Made by a program: the position numbers and the translations under genes
NCBI GenBank assembly: GCA_045113275.1
Contig: JBGUIU010000058.1
Span: 83,189-147,188, forward strand
Length of the DNA: 64,000 bases
Direction: 5' to 3'
Origin: UBA1181 sp045113275
Lineage (GTDB): Bacteria; Bacteroidota; Bacteroidia; Bacteroidales; Paludibacteraceae
Notes under the pieces: model-generated
Told to the model about the DNA's origin: nothing
What the model saw: only the letters and a program-made list of their open reading frames with translations
Database searches by the model: none
Part shown: piece by piece, positions 42,882 through 50,154 of the stretch
How positions within the stretch are numbered: position 1 is the first letter of the stretch
Layout of the letters: each line of letters begins with the position of its first letter

Positions 42882-43084
42882 AGATCATCAATATAATAAC
42901 AGGCACTCTAATGAACCTGATGAACATAATGCCTTCATACGGCGTGAGAAGACTGAAGATATGCAGGAAATGTGACAGGATGAAGACAGGTAAAGTGTTC
43001 GGAGAAAGATGCGGCAAATGCGGCTGCATCCTGAAGAGCAAGGTGACAGTCGAATCAGAAAAGTGTCCTGATGGGAAATGGTAA
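42875..43084 (+). CDS. Small zinc-ribbon-like protein, paralogue, 69 aa
   Basis: Cys at 30, 33, 46, 49, 51 and 64, with KICRKC, RCGKCGCILKSKVTV and a terminal CPDGKW. It shares the C-terminal pattern with the 74-aa protein, so the two arose by tandem duplication. The N-terminal 25 residues are hydrophobic (INIITGTLMNLMNIM) and unlike the neighbour. Function unknown. Confidence 0.75.
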   Translation: MVKIINIITGTLMNLMNIMPSYGVRRLKICRKCDRMKTGKVFGERCGKCGCILKSKVTVESEKCPDGKW

Positions 43085-43108
43085 ACTAACTTTAAAATAC
43101 AATAAGAT

Positions 43109-43624
43109 ATGTCAGAGAAAAATGGAAAAGGCTCAATGGTGGTTGAAGGCGCAAACGGACAGAGCGTAATCATGGGAGCCGCAAGATTACAAAGCGAGAC
43201 TAAGGCAATGAAATCATTCTCAACAGAGAACGACATCGTGTCAGAACGAATCAGTCAGAGCATCGAGAATGGTAAGATGGCGGAAGAGCTTTCCGAAAAG
43301 ATGGAACTGAAACCTGAAAACGATTTCATCATCATCAAAAGACTCAGCAAGAATCCGTTCAAGCCGACAATGGTCACTAAAAGCGGACTGGTCCTCGAAT
43401 CATGCAACGGAGAGGCTGTCAATCCGAACACAGGTGAGATAGACAAGATGGAACCTGTGACTGAGATAGGAGAGGTGATTGATCCAGGAAACATGACAGG
43501 AATCAAAAAAGGTGACTATGTATACTTCAGGAGGGCAAGCTCAGTTGAGATTCCGTACATGGGACTCGGTTACGAGGCACTCATGAAGATGAGCGTTATT
43601 TGTACACTAACAAAAAAACAATAA
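43109..43624 (+). CDS. GroES-like co-chaperonin, 171 aa
   Basis: Residues 66-168 follow the GroES fold pattern: LKPENDFIIIKRLS (67-80) corresponds to the first strands (LHDRVIVKR in GroES). VTKSGLVLE (89-97) matches the mobile loop, with LVL in place of IVL. IGEVIDPGN (120-128) corresponds to the GEVLAVGNG strand and GIKKGDYVYFRRAS (131-144) to the VGDIVIF strand. About 65 residues precede this domain and are unlike GroES; they may carry virion-specific or assembly functions. Phage GroES substitutes such as T4 gp31 also differ in sequence and size. The partner may be the phage GroEL at 11948-13543 or the host GroEL. Confidence 0.8.
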   Translation: MSEKNGKGSMVVEGANGQSVIMGAARLQSETKAMKSFSTENDIVSERISQSIENGKMAEELSEKMELKPENDFIIIKRLSKNPFKPTMVTKSGLVLESCNGEAVNPNTGEIDKMEPVTEIGEVIDPGNMTGIKKGDYVYFRRASSVEIPYMGLGYEALMKMSVICTLTKKQ

Positions 43625-43628
43625 AACT

Positions 43629-44231
43629 ATGAACGAGGAAGAGATGAAAAAGAAAATCGAAGCAGTTGCTATCCAGATAGCAAACAGCTGCGGCGTATCT
43701 CCGGAGGAAGCGATGAACTTTGTTATCGCAGGATACGAGGAGATAATGGCAACTAACATACCTGATAATGCAAAGGCGAAGTTGCTCAATAAAGTATTTT
43801 CGACTGTAAAGCAGGCCGGTGAACAGGCGAAAGATATAATCAGAGGAGGAAGAGAAAGCGTTGTATCTCTCATCAATCATCTGTTATCATCGCTGTCAAA
43901 ATCAGCAGGCAGGAAGGGAGCAGGACCTAACAGATTTAAAGAAGGAGGACGATTATCAAGATCTGATTCTTTCGAAATATCAAAAGACGAGCTCTGTCCA
44001 AACGGTTATGAAAAGATTACATTCATGAAGGACGGCGGCGTTCTTGGAAAGAAGATATGCCACAGATGTCAGAAGAAACAGGAAGGAGGAGATATCAAAG
44101 GATATAGAAGACCTCCTATGGATGACATCGACACTATGATTGACTTCTCCGAACTTGCGAAGAGATTTGATTCAATCAAAAAGATTTGCAAGGGCGGTAA
44201 AATATATTGTAAAGGCGGTAAAATACAATAA
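43629..44231 (+). CDS. Protein with repeated Gly-Gly motifs and Cys pairs, 200 aa
   Basis: The N-terminal 90 residues are helical. The C-terminal half has a series of Gly-Gly motifs: FKEGGRL (104-110), MKDGGVL (133-139), QEGGDI (151-156), CKGGKIY and CKGGKIQ at the end. Cys pairs (CPNGYEK, CHRC) sit among them. The segment CPNGYEKITFMKDGG is like one I recall from small gut-phage proteins. Function unknown. It starts 4 nt after the GroES-like gene and is in the same operon. Confidence 0.7.
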   Translation: MNEEEMKKKIEAVAIQIANSCGVSPEEAMNFVIAGYEEIMATNIPDNAKAKLLNKVFSTVKQAGEQAKDIIRGGRESVVSLINHLLSSLSKSAGRKGAGPNRFKEGGRLSRSDSFEISKDELCPNGYEKITFMKDGGVLGKKICHRCQKKQEGGDIKGYRRPPMDDIDTMIDFSELAKRFDSIKKICKGGKIYCKGGKIQ

Positions 44232-44233
44232 GC

Positions 44234-44800
44234 ATGAAATACTTCAGTTACAGCATTAACACAATGTCTTTCAAACTTGAGACCCCCGAGATCATGATGG
44301 TCAAGGAGTTCGCCGATCTTGTTGACACGAAAAGGAACAAGGTGGAAGGTGACGCAAAGGGAGAGAAGAAGAAAAGGGCTATGTGTGAAATGAAATACAT
44401 ATATCTCGCTTACGACTGGCAAAGCCCGTACAGCGAATATGACGAACAGAAAAGAATCAAGTGCGCCATCAGAGACTCAGGAATGAACGACAAATGGCTC
44501 AACGATAAGACATTCCTGGCAGCCAAAGACAAATACATTGCAATGCAGAATGAATCAAGAGATGTCAGGATGCTTAATGCAGTAAGGAAAAGGGTTGACG
44601 GACTTATAGAAATGTTCGAGAATGTTCCTGTCGTAATCGACGGGAAACCAAATATGAAGAGCGATTCGATTATCAAAGAGATTCAGGTTTCAAAGGTTCT
44701 GGATGAACTGGACGCACTTGAGACAAGATGCAGAAAGAAACTTCACAAGACATCAGGGACGAGAGGAGACGCACAGGAAGGATTCGAATCAAAATACTAA
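44234..44800 (+). CDS. Helical protein of unknown function, 188 aa
   Basis: No domain recognised. Mostly helical, with EMKYIYLAYDWQSPY near residue 60 and a Lys/Arg-rich end. ATG at 44234 is used; M11 is an alternative. It closes the plus-strand island and is followed by a hairpin at 44819-44835, facing the convergent HExxH gene. Confidence 0.7.
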   Translation: MKYFSYSINTMSFKLETPEIMMVKEFADLVDTKRNKVEGDAKGEKKKRAMCEMKYIYLAYDWQSPYSEYDEQKRIKCAIRDSGMNDKWLNDKTFLAAKDKYIAMQNESRDVRMLNAVRKRVDGLIEMFENVPVVIDGKPNMKSDSIIKEIQVSKVLDELDALETRCRKKLHKTSGTRGDAQEGFESKY

Positions 44801-44818
44801 TTTTTTATGGTAGTGGAT

Positions 44819-44835
44819 GCGGGGCAAAACCCCGC
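44819..44835. terminator. Hairpin between convergent genes
   Basis: GCGGGG-CAAAA-CCCCGC is a strong 6-bp stem; TGGATG and CATCCA around it could extend the pairing. The plus side lacks a T-run, so the termination mechanism is uncertain. Confidence 0.55.
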
Positions 44836-44850
44836 ACACACATCCATCTA

Positions 44851-45315
44851 TCACTTACCGCATCTCATGCTGACACGATACTTGCTACCTGTATGAACGG
44901 CATGCTTCACATCATCATCAGAATAATCACCTACAGCAATGCTCACAGCCTCATACATATTTCTGGCTACTTCGCCCTGAATATGTGCGGCAGTCTCTCC
45001 ATGGCAACTGACATCGTATGACTCGCATATATGATCAACGACATGGCTGAGCTCATGCTGAACGGTGTCATAAAACTGTTCGCCGCAGCATGCCTTCGAC
45101 ACAATCACAATCGAACATCTCTCGGACAGATTGCTGAACGTATATCCTGAATTCATATTTTCCAGCACGCTCATGGCACTTCTTGCCACATGCTCATCAC
45201 AACCGGATGCGACAAGAGTCATAAACAACTCTTCACCATCATGACTGATATCTGCATTGTAATAACACATGACATACCAATCAGAATCACCTATACTGAA
45301 TCCCTGCTTAACCAT
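44851..45315 (-). CDS. HExxH metallopeptidase-like protein, 154 aa
   Basis: The sequence QHELSHVVDHICESY holds the HExxH zinc motif (H87, E88, H91), and an acidic residue follows in CHGETAAH (E107), as in gluzincin-type peptidases. Nine Cys are present, unusual for a phage protein. The family is not named with certainty. A capsid maturation protease or a peptidoglycan-side role are both possible; neither is shown. It ends the minus-strand segment facing the plus island and starts 5 nt after the 140-aa gene. Confidence 0.7.
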   Translation of the reverse strand: MVKQGFSIGDSDWYVMCYYNADISHDGEELFMTLVASGCDEHVARSAMSVLENMNSGYTFSNLSERCSIVIVSKACCGEQFYDTVQHELSHVVDHICESYDVSCHGETAAHIQGEVARNMYEAVSIAVGDYSDDDVKHAVHTGSKYRVSMRCGK

Positions 45316-45319
45316 CGTC

Positions 45320-45742
45320 CTACAGCATCATGTCCCAGAAAATAGCGATACCCTTAGCATTGCAGTCAGCTATGAACCTGCATAGGACTATACCTTCATA
45401 TCCATCGACATCACATATCGTATCACCGATATATTTAGCCATATGCTCGTCGTCCTCTATGCTGCTGCCCCAGAAATCAGCCTTAACCATCGTGGCCAGG
45501 TACAATGCGTCGTATATGTCATTCGTCTGTATGTCCACCTTATGCTTTGTAAGAAAGGACTTCAGTTCATCCACGTTCATCGGACTCACTCTCTTGACAG
45601 CTCCGGAAGACTTGTCCTTCCGTTCCATGTTCCCGACAGCAAACTCATACATCTTTTTATTGAAATGCATGCCGTAGTATGACAGATAACGCTCCATATC
45701 CTCAGGCATGCAATAATTAGCCAAAGAAGTTCTTTTACCCAT
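45320..45742 (-). CDS. Conserved-type phage protein of unknown function, 140 aa
   Basis: Starts at ATG 45742 (MGKRTSLANYCMPEDMERYLSY minus its end); an upstream in-frame extension to 45781 runs through a hairpin and is rejected. The sequence has NDIYDALYLATMVKADFWG and GIVLCRFIADCNAKG, regular alpha/beta units without known catalytic residues. It is followed by the HExxH gene, with which it probably forms a pair. Confidence 0.7.
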   Translation of the reverse strand: MGKRTSLANYCMPEDMERYLSYYGMHFNKKMYEFAVGNMERKDKSSGAVKRVSPMNVDELKSFLTKHKVDIQTNDIYDALYLATMVKADFWGSSIEDDEHMAKYIGDTICDVDGYEGIVLCRFIADCNAKGIAIFWDMML

Positions 45743-45760
45743 AATAAATAAATAATAAAA

Positions 45761-45789
45761 GGGGGCCGATGTTTGACCCATAGACCCCC
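45761..45789 (-). terminator. Stem-loop before the 140-aa gene
   Basis: GGGGGTC pairs with GGCCCCC (7 bp with G-U pairs) around a 15-nt loop. TTTTATTATT follows on the minus strand, 20 nt before the ATG. It may act as a partial terminator between the 68-aa and 140-aa genes. Confidence 0.6.
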
Positions 45790-45813
45790 AAAGGTTTTAA
45801 AAAAAATTCACAC

Positions 45814-46020
45814 TCACTTTGAATTCTTGGAGCCAAAGCCCCTGCCGACTTCCTCTGATTCGTTCTCGCTGTCCTCCCATCCGTGACGGTAGCCCTGCCT
45901 GTAACCTTCATTGTATTCATTATTTGACGGTTTCATGCGTTTGCTTCCGCTTCTCATGCTTTCCCTCATCTGAGAACGCATCTCCTTCTCATTCTCGTCG
46001 CTTACAATTATCCAACCCAT
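45814..46020 (-). CDS. Small charged protein, 68 aa
   Basis: MGWIIVSDENEKEMRSQMRE, then NNEYNEGYRQGYRHGWEDS, a Tyr/Gly repeat of a type found in small phage proteins. No domain. Flanked by the 168-aa gene and a stem-loop. Confidence 0.6.
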   Translation of the reverse strand: MGWIIVSDENEKEMRSQMRESMRSGSKRMKPSNNEYNEGYRQGYRHGWEDSENESEEVGRGFGSKNSK

Positions 46021-46048
46021 ATCGATTCGTTTTTTAAGGATAAACTCA

Positions 46049-46555
46049 TCAGTTCTTCTTCGGCATCATGCTCAATATGCTGTCAAGCTTTTCGGATATC
46101 TCCAACTGACGTCTTTCCAGTTCGCTTATGGCTATCGCCTGTCTTTTCTCCTCAGCATACCTCGGATTCAATGTCTCTATCATCTTCTCACCCTCAGTCT
46201 TGACAGAGTTATGATATGCAACCATCTTGAGAGCAAAATCAGAATCCCTTATCATTGAATCAACAAACTGAAGCATAGCCTCCCTGCTGCCTGTGAAAGT
46301 CTCATTACCCTTTGCCGCAATCTCCATATTCGCAGGAACATCGGAATATTCTCTGTCAGAACCATTCACTGTGACAACTATAGTCATCACCTGCTGAACG
46401 TTTGTACCATTGAACATTCCAGGCTGATTCTGTGACTGATATTTAGGCTGAAGAGCACTCTTCGATTTCACCACGCCAATTTCAAGGACAGGCTTGTCCT
46501 CAAGCTTTCTCAAAATATAAAACGGATTACCGTTCACCAATGAATTAAAATCCAT
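46049..46555 (-). CDS. Head-associated protein of unknown function, 168 aa
   Basis: MDFNSLVNGNPFYILRKLED begins a protein with a beta-rich middle and a coiled-coil end (ERRQLEISEKLDSILSMM). Likely a minor virion protein by its place in the structural operon. The HNH gene lies on the other strand just upstream and separates it from the 112-aa gene. Confidence 0.7.
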   Translation of the reverse strand: MDFNSLVNGNPFYILRKLEDKPVLEIGVVKSKSALQPKYQSQNQPGMFNGTNVQQVMTIVVTVNGSDREYSDVPANMEIAAKGNETFTGSREAMLQFVDSMIRDSDFALKMVAYHNSVKTEGEKMIETLNPRYAEEKRQAIAISELERRQLEISEKLDSILSMMPKKN

Positions 46556-46575
46556 GTTAATAATTTTTTAAAAAA

Positions 46576-46606
46576 TTGTTACTCTCTAATTTTATTTGTA
46601 CCTTTG
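46576..46606 (+). promoter_or_regulatory. Promoter for the HNH endonuclease
   Basis: TTG (46576-46578) is followed after 20 nt by TACCTTTG (46599-46606), giving a leader of about 100 nt before the ATG at 46712. Confidence 0.6.
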
Positions 46607-46646
46607 CATCGGAAAATAGTTCAGTTTGGCCACTGAATGACAAGAG

Positions 46647-46710
46647 GTTGCTAACGCCTCTTTTTCCTCTTTCAATCGTTAGCATCATATTAAACTAAAA
46701 AGTTAGCAAC
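46647..46710 (+). promoter_or_regulatory. Leader that can hide the HNH ribosome-binding region
   Basis: GTTGCTAAC (46647-46655) is the exact complement of GTTAGCAAC (46702-46710), which ends two bases before the start codon. A third related copy, GTTAGCATC, lies at 46678-46686 and could compete. AGAGG/CCTCT with a T-run (to 46665) forms a terminator-like hairpin in the same region. Confidence 0.5.
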
Positions 46711-46711
46711 A

Positions 46712-47320
46712 ATGACAAACGAAAAGTTTATTGCAAGCGTTACGCTTGAACATGAGAAATGGAAACAAGTTTGCAACTACGAGAACTCTTATGCCGTTTC
46801 TAATTACGGTAGAGTTCAGTCTTTGGGACGGTATAGGAAAGCACGGGATGGTGGTAAAACTTGGGTATTTCCACGTATTTTAAAGGAGAAAACAACAAGA
46901 TTGGGCTATAAACAAGTTGCTCTATTTAGGGACAACGCTTTAAAATATTATTCCGTTCATAGGCTTGTTGCTTTAGCGTTTATACCAAACCCATTCGATT
47001 TACCACAGGTAGACCATATTGATGGAAACAAAGCCAACAATAACGTAAACAATTTACGTTGGTGTACCGCAAAAGAAAATATGCAGAACCCAATAACTAA
47101 GCAAGTGGTAAAAAACACACACTTTGGTCACGCCCCTATTCCTGTAGTATCTTTAAATGGAGACACCATTGTTAAGAAGTATTCTTCTGCCACAGATGCC
47201 GCAAAAGATGGCTTTAAAAGGGATTCTATTTGCAGTGTATGCACTGGTAGGCGCAAAACACACTACGGACTCAAGTGGATGTACCTATCCGACTACGAAA
47301 AATCTCTTGTCAATCAATAA
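46712..47320 (+). CDS. HNH homing endonuclease with NUMOD4, 202 aa
   Basis: A NUMOD4 DNA-binding module spans about residues 17-65 (WKQVCNYENSYAVSNYGRVQS). The HNH core follows with VHRLVALAFIPNP (H83) and VDHIDGNKANNNVNNLRWCT (DH 101-102). A C-terminal NUMOD1-like module includes VVSLNGDTIVKKYSSATDAA. Such enzymes cut DNA lacking their own gene and spread by repair. It is inserted on the opposite strand between two structural genes, 33 bases from the end of the 112-aa gene. No intron around it could be found. Confidence 0.93.
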   Translation: MTNEKFIASVTLEHEKWKQVCNYENSYAVSNYGRVQSLGRYRKARDGGKTWVFPRILKEKTTRLGYKQVALFRDNALKYYSVHRLVALAFIPNPFDLPQVDHIDGNKANNNVNNLRWCTAKENMQNPITKQVVKNTHFGHAPIPVVSLNGDTIVKKYSSATDAAKDGFKRDSICSVCTGRRKTHYGLKWMYLSDYEKSLVNQ

Positions 47321-47352
47321 ACCAAAGAACGCTTTACCCGACGCTTGGGGTA

Positions 47353-47691
47353 TTAAACTGTTGTACGCGACATCAACTGCAAAACGCTGTCGAAACGATT
47401 GTTGAACACAAGGAATACCCCTGTTCCACCAATGAGTTCTGCGACAGTGGCTGGTGTTCCGTCAAACAAAGTCAATGCCCTTGTTGTACCGTTTAGGGTA
47501 AGAGTAATAGGCAATGTACTCGTAGTGCCTGTAGGTATAGCATCCGACAAGCGGACGGTAAAGTAACCTACTGGCTGTATACGACGAAAACCTAATGCAA
47601 TGTCAACCGATTCTGTTCCAACCGTAACATTTGTTGACGGTAGGTAGGCGATACCACCTGCATTCGTAGTTATGTTATTTAAACATGCCAT
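47353..47691 (-). CDS. Small beta-rich virion protein, 112 aa
   Basis: MACLNNITTNAGGIAYLPST, followed by strands such as GYFTVRLSDAIP and LPITLTLNGTTRALTLFDG. Looks like a small beta-sandwich, possibly a capsid decoration or fibre-tip protein. No family recognised. It lies 21 nt behind the 307-aa gene. Confidence 0.7.
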   Translation of the reverse strand: MACLNNITTNAGGIAYLPSTNVTVGTESVDIALGFRRIQPVGYFTVRLSDAIPTGTTSTLPITLTLNGTTRALTLFDGTPATVAELIGGTGVFLVFNNRFDSVLQLMSRTTV

Positions 47692-47712
47692 ACGTTACCT
47701 CCTTTCGCCTAC

Positions 47713-48636
47713 TTAGAACACAATGTTCCCGCCAAACCCATTACCGTAAAACGCATTGTTCCATCCCATATATGGTGTCGTGTTGACAACTGCCACTTGA
47801 GGATACTCAACACTGATAGTATTAGGCATCTTGCACTTGATGTCATCGACTTCCTTATTGAGACTTATCAATTGAGCGTTTATAGGTGCAACTGCTTGAG
47901 CAATGACGCTTGATGTGAAGCCTTGAGACTCCAATTGAGCAATCTTAGCAGTCAACGCAGTGATCTCCCTGTCCTTCCTGCTAGACTCCATTGCGTCTAT
48001 TTTATTGTCAAGGGCAAGATAGTTCCTGTTCATCGTGTCTGTCAAGGCGTATGTTTGCTGACACATAGACAACTGATCAGATGCTGCTTTAGCGGCAACA
48101 GCTTGTTGAACGCCGTTTATGCCATTCTGAAGCATATTTGTTTGTTGACACAATGCTAATTGGTTGTCACAGAAACACTTTTGGAACGCACTGATTACAG
48201 AAGCGTTTCCGCTTTGTAATGAATTGATGATTTGTGGAACACTGACAGCTTGTTGAGTAGCCAATGAAGCTAAAGCGTTTTGCACGTTTTGAACGGCTCC
48301 GTTAACAAGATTGAAGTCTTGTCCTAAAGCTGTTGACAAATTTTGAATCGCAGTCCTTGAAGCCTCGCCTTGAGAAGTAATTGCGTTCATGATCAGCTCC
48401 CTTCCACTGTCATTGTTCAATTGATTACTCAGGAAACCGGCACTGTTTCCTCCTCCGAATCCGCCACCGAATCCTCCGTTGTTCCATCCGAACATGGACG
48501 CAATAATCGCAAATCCAAACAGATCAGCTAAAGAGTTATTACCGCCGAAGAAACCTCCGTTACCTCCGATAGGTATTGAAAATGGAATTCCTCCATTGTT
48601 TGCCCCGCTTTCAGGGATTGTATAAATTTCAGACAT
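47713..48636 (-). CDS. Gly-rich and coiled-coil head protein, 307 aa
   Basis: A Gly/Asn/Phe-rich N-terminus (GGNGGFFGGNNS, GGFGGGFGGGNS) with a hydrophobic stretch is followed by Gln/Ala-rich helices (QNALASLATQQAVS, GVQQAVAAKAAS), a coiled coil and a second Gly/Asn/Tyr tail. This fits a fibrous head protein or spacer. Its start codon lies within a 13-bp inverted repeat (48628-48717). Confidence 0.75.
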   Translation of the reverse strand: MSEIYTIPESGANNGGIPFSIPIGGNGGFFGGNNSLADLFGFAIIASMFGWNNGGFGGGFGGGNSAGFLSNQLNNDSGRELIMNAITSQGEASRTAIQNLSTALGQDFNLVNGAVQNVQNALASLATQQAVSVPQIINSLQSGNASVISAFQKCFCDNQLALCQQTNMLQNGINGVQQAVAAKAASDQLSMCQQTYALTDTMNRNYLALDNKIDAMESSRKDREITALTAKIAQLESQGFTSSVIAQAVAPINAQLISLNKEVDDIKCKMPNTISVEYPQVAVVNTTPYMGWNNAFYGNGFGGNIVF

Positions 48637-48717
48637 ATTAAAAGAAATTTAAGTGTTTGACATGTTTTATATCTATCTCATGCATGCATACACAAAAATC
48701 CTAATAATATGTCTGAA
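48628..48717 (-). promoter_or_regulatory. Inverted repeat that pairs over the start codon of the 307-aa gene
   Basis: TTCAGACATATTA (minus strand, 48717-48705) pairs over 13 positions with TAATATGTCTGAA (48640-48628), which contains the ATG. The loop is 64 nt. Confidence 0.55.
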
Positions 48718-48728
48718 TAAAACATTTT

Positions 48729-48980
48729 TTATTTGTTTTCAACTGCATCAATTTTGCACTTGCGCTTGAATTTCGATATAACACTATATACGGATCTTTC
48801 GCATATATTGTATTTATCAGATAAGACTGCAACAATATAAGTCATCTTCTCGTTATTACGCTTCATTTTAACATAATCATCGAATAGTTTTATATTCTTG
48901 CAATCCTTCACGTCTATATCGTTTTCATCCAAAACGCTCAATAACTGATTATTGAGTATTATTAACTCATATATAAACAT
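48729..48980 (-). CDS. Small helix-turn-helix-like protein, 83 aa
   Basis: The C-terminal part MTYIVAVLSDKYNICERSVYSVISKFKRKC looks like a helix-turn-helix with a basic end, as in small DNA-binding regulators. ATG 48980 is chosen; a GTG three codons earlier is possible. It lies between the 124-aa gene and the 307-aa gene, whose leader it could regulate; that link is a guess. Confidence 0.6.
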   Translation of the reverse strand: MFIYELIILNNQLLSVLDENDIDVKDCKNIKLFDDYVKMKRNNEKMTYIVAVLSDKYNICERSVYSVISKFKRKCKIDAVENK

Positions 48981-49078
48981 AACAATCACCCTGTAAATAC
49001 GTTTGTAACTATGATATTAAAACTCTTTATACAAAAAATTACTTTCTTCATACAACTCGATTTTTTTTAGGTTTATAA

Positions 49079-49453
49079 CTATAAACTATCTCCATTATCA
49101 GAACCACTATCTCCGGATGATTCCGATTCTATCCGTTCTGCTTCCTGACATACAAGTCTGTATAATTCAGCCTCACGCTGTTCTACAGAACCTTCAATGT
49201 CATGTTTTCTGATTATCTTAGCCCATCCGACAATAAGATCATCTTCAAACGTGACATTTGTAGGTGTGTCAGGAACTCCTGAAAGAATTCTTTCACCATC
49301 ATATACTATTCTGTAACTTGTCAGTTGCGCTCCTGCGAACCCTACAAGTTTTTTTCTGATGTTTTCAGCATCATACATTTCATTAAGCGATCCGTAGCGA
49401 GGAAGTTTCTCAACCTGCCGAATACGCTCTCCAATCGTCATCGCTATTTGCAT
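49079..49453 (-). CDS. Protein of unknown function, 124 aa
   Basis: MQIAMTIGERIRQVEKLPRYGS begins an alpha/beta protein with an acidic Ser/Gly/Asp tail (ESSGDSGSDNGDSL). It resembles small phage proteins in its acidic tail only; no family recognised. It sits 37 nt after the glycosyltransferase gene. Confidence 0.6.
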   Translation of the reverse strand: MQIAMTIGERIRQVEKLPRYGSLNEMYDAENIRKKLVGFAGAQLTSYRIVYDGERILSGVPDTPTNVTFEDDLIVGWAKIIRKHDIEGSVEQREAELYRLVCQEAERIESESSGDSGSDNGDSL

Positions 49454-49490
49454 AACATTACAATTTTTATTTATTAGTATAAAAAATCAT

Positions 49491-50153
49491 CTAATCCCAT
49501 CTAACTCCCTTAAGTGAGTTGCGGAACATTAATCTTCTCTCAATCACATCAAGGCTATCCACATGATTTCTTTCGAAAGCCCCACTAAGCTTCACTCTGT
49601 CAGACAGTTCGGCTGTTAGACCGAGGCTGTAACACACGTCTCCGAGCGTCGTATCCTCGATTCCCCACACGTCCTGCATATCCTCCCTGAATAGCTGACC
49701 GCCCTGGAACTTTTGAACCTTCTCTATGGCAGATCTGCGCATGAGCAGACCGCATGAGAAGAAACCATTGTAAACCCTTCCGTAATTCATCTCAAAGTTC
49801 TCAGCCGTCCTGAAATCCTCCTCAATAGGAAGACAGACGGCATCCGTTCTAATGTTCTTGTATACATCCATCAGACTGCCTGTCACTGGATGCCTGTCAC
49901 CATCGAGGAACAGCACGTCCGATTTAGTATCACACTTCGATAATCCAAGATTTCGGCAGAATGATGTCTGCCTTCCATCGAGTGACATATAGCTTGTATC
50001 TATTGCATCTGGAAAGAAGCACCGAATCCATCCGAGTTCATCCCTGGTGCATCTGTCGGCTATATATATTACATTCCATTCCTGAGGTATGCCGGCTCTC
50101 ATAGCTTCAGCATACCTTCCCTCGTTATGTCCTATTATAACAACTTCTACCAT
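49491..50153 (-). CDS. Glycosyltransferase family 2-like protein, 220 aa
   Basis: The GT-A fold is indicated by VVIIGHNEGRY (4-13), SFCRNLGLSKCDTKSDVLFLD and DGD (84-86) as the metal-binding DxD motif, then RRSAIEKVQKF and a late acidic WGIEDTTLG segment. ATG 50153 is chosen, one base after the fibre stop; the longer frame from 50213 would overlap it. Placement directly behind the largest fibre suggests modification of the fibre or of host surface sugars. The sugar is unknown. Confidence 0.8.
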   Translation of the reverse strand: MVEVVIIGHNEGRYAEAMRAGIPQEWNVIYIADRCTRDELGWIRCFFPDAIDTSYMSLDGRQTSFCRNLGLSKCDTKSDVLFLDGDRHPVTGSLMDVYKNIRTDAVCLPIEEDFRTAENFEMNYGRVYNGFFSCGLLMRRSAIEKVQKFQGGQLFREDMQDVWGIEDTTLGDVCYSLGLTAELSDRVKLSGAFERNHVDSLDVIERRLMFRNSLKGVRWD

Positions 50154-50154
50154 A

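Noticed and set aside
46560..47340. Group I or II intron around the HNH gene
   Set aside because: The gene lies between two complete genes on the other strand; no split exon and no intron core could be recognised.
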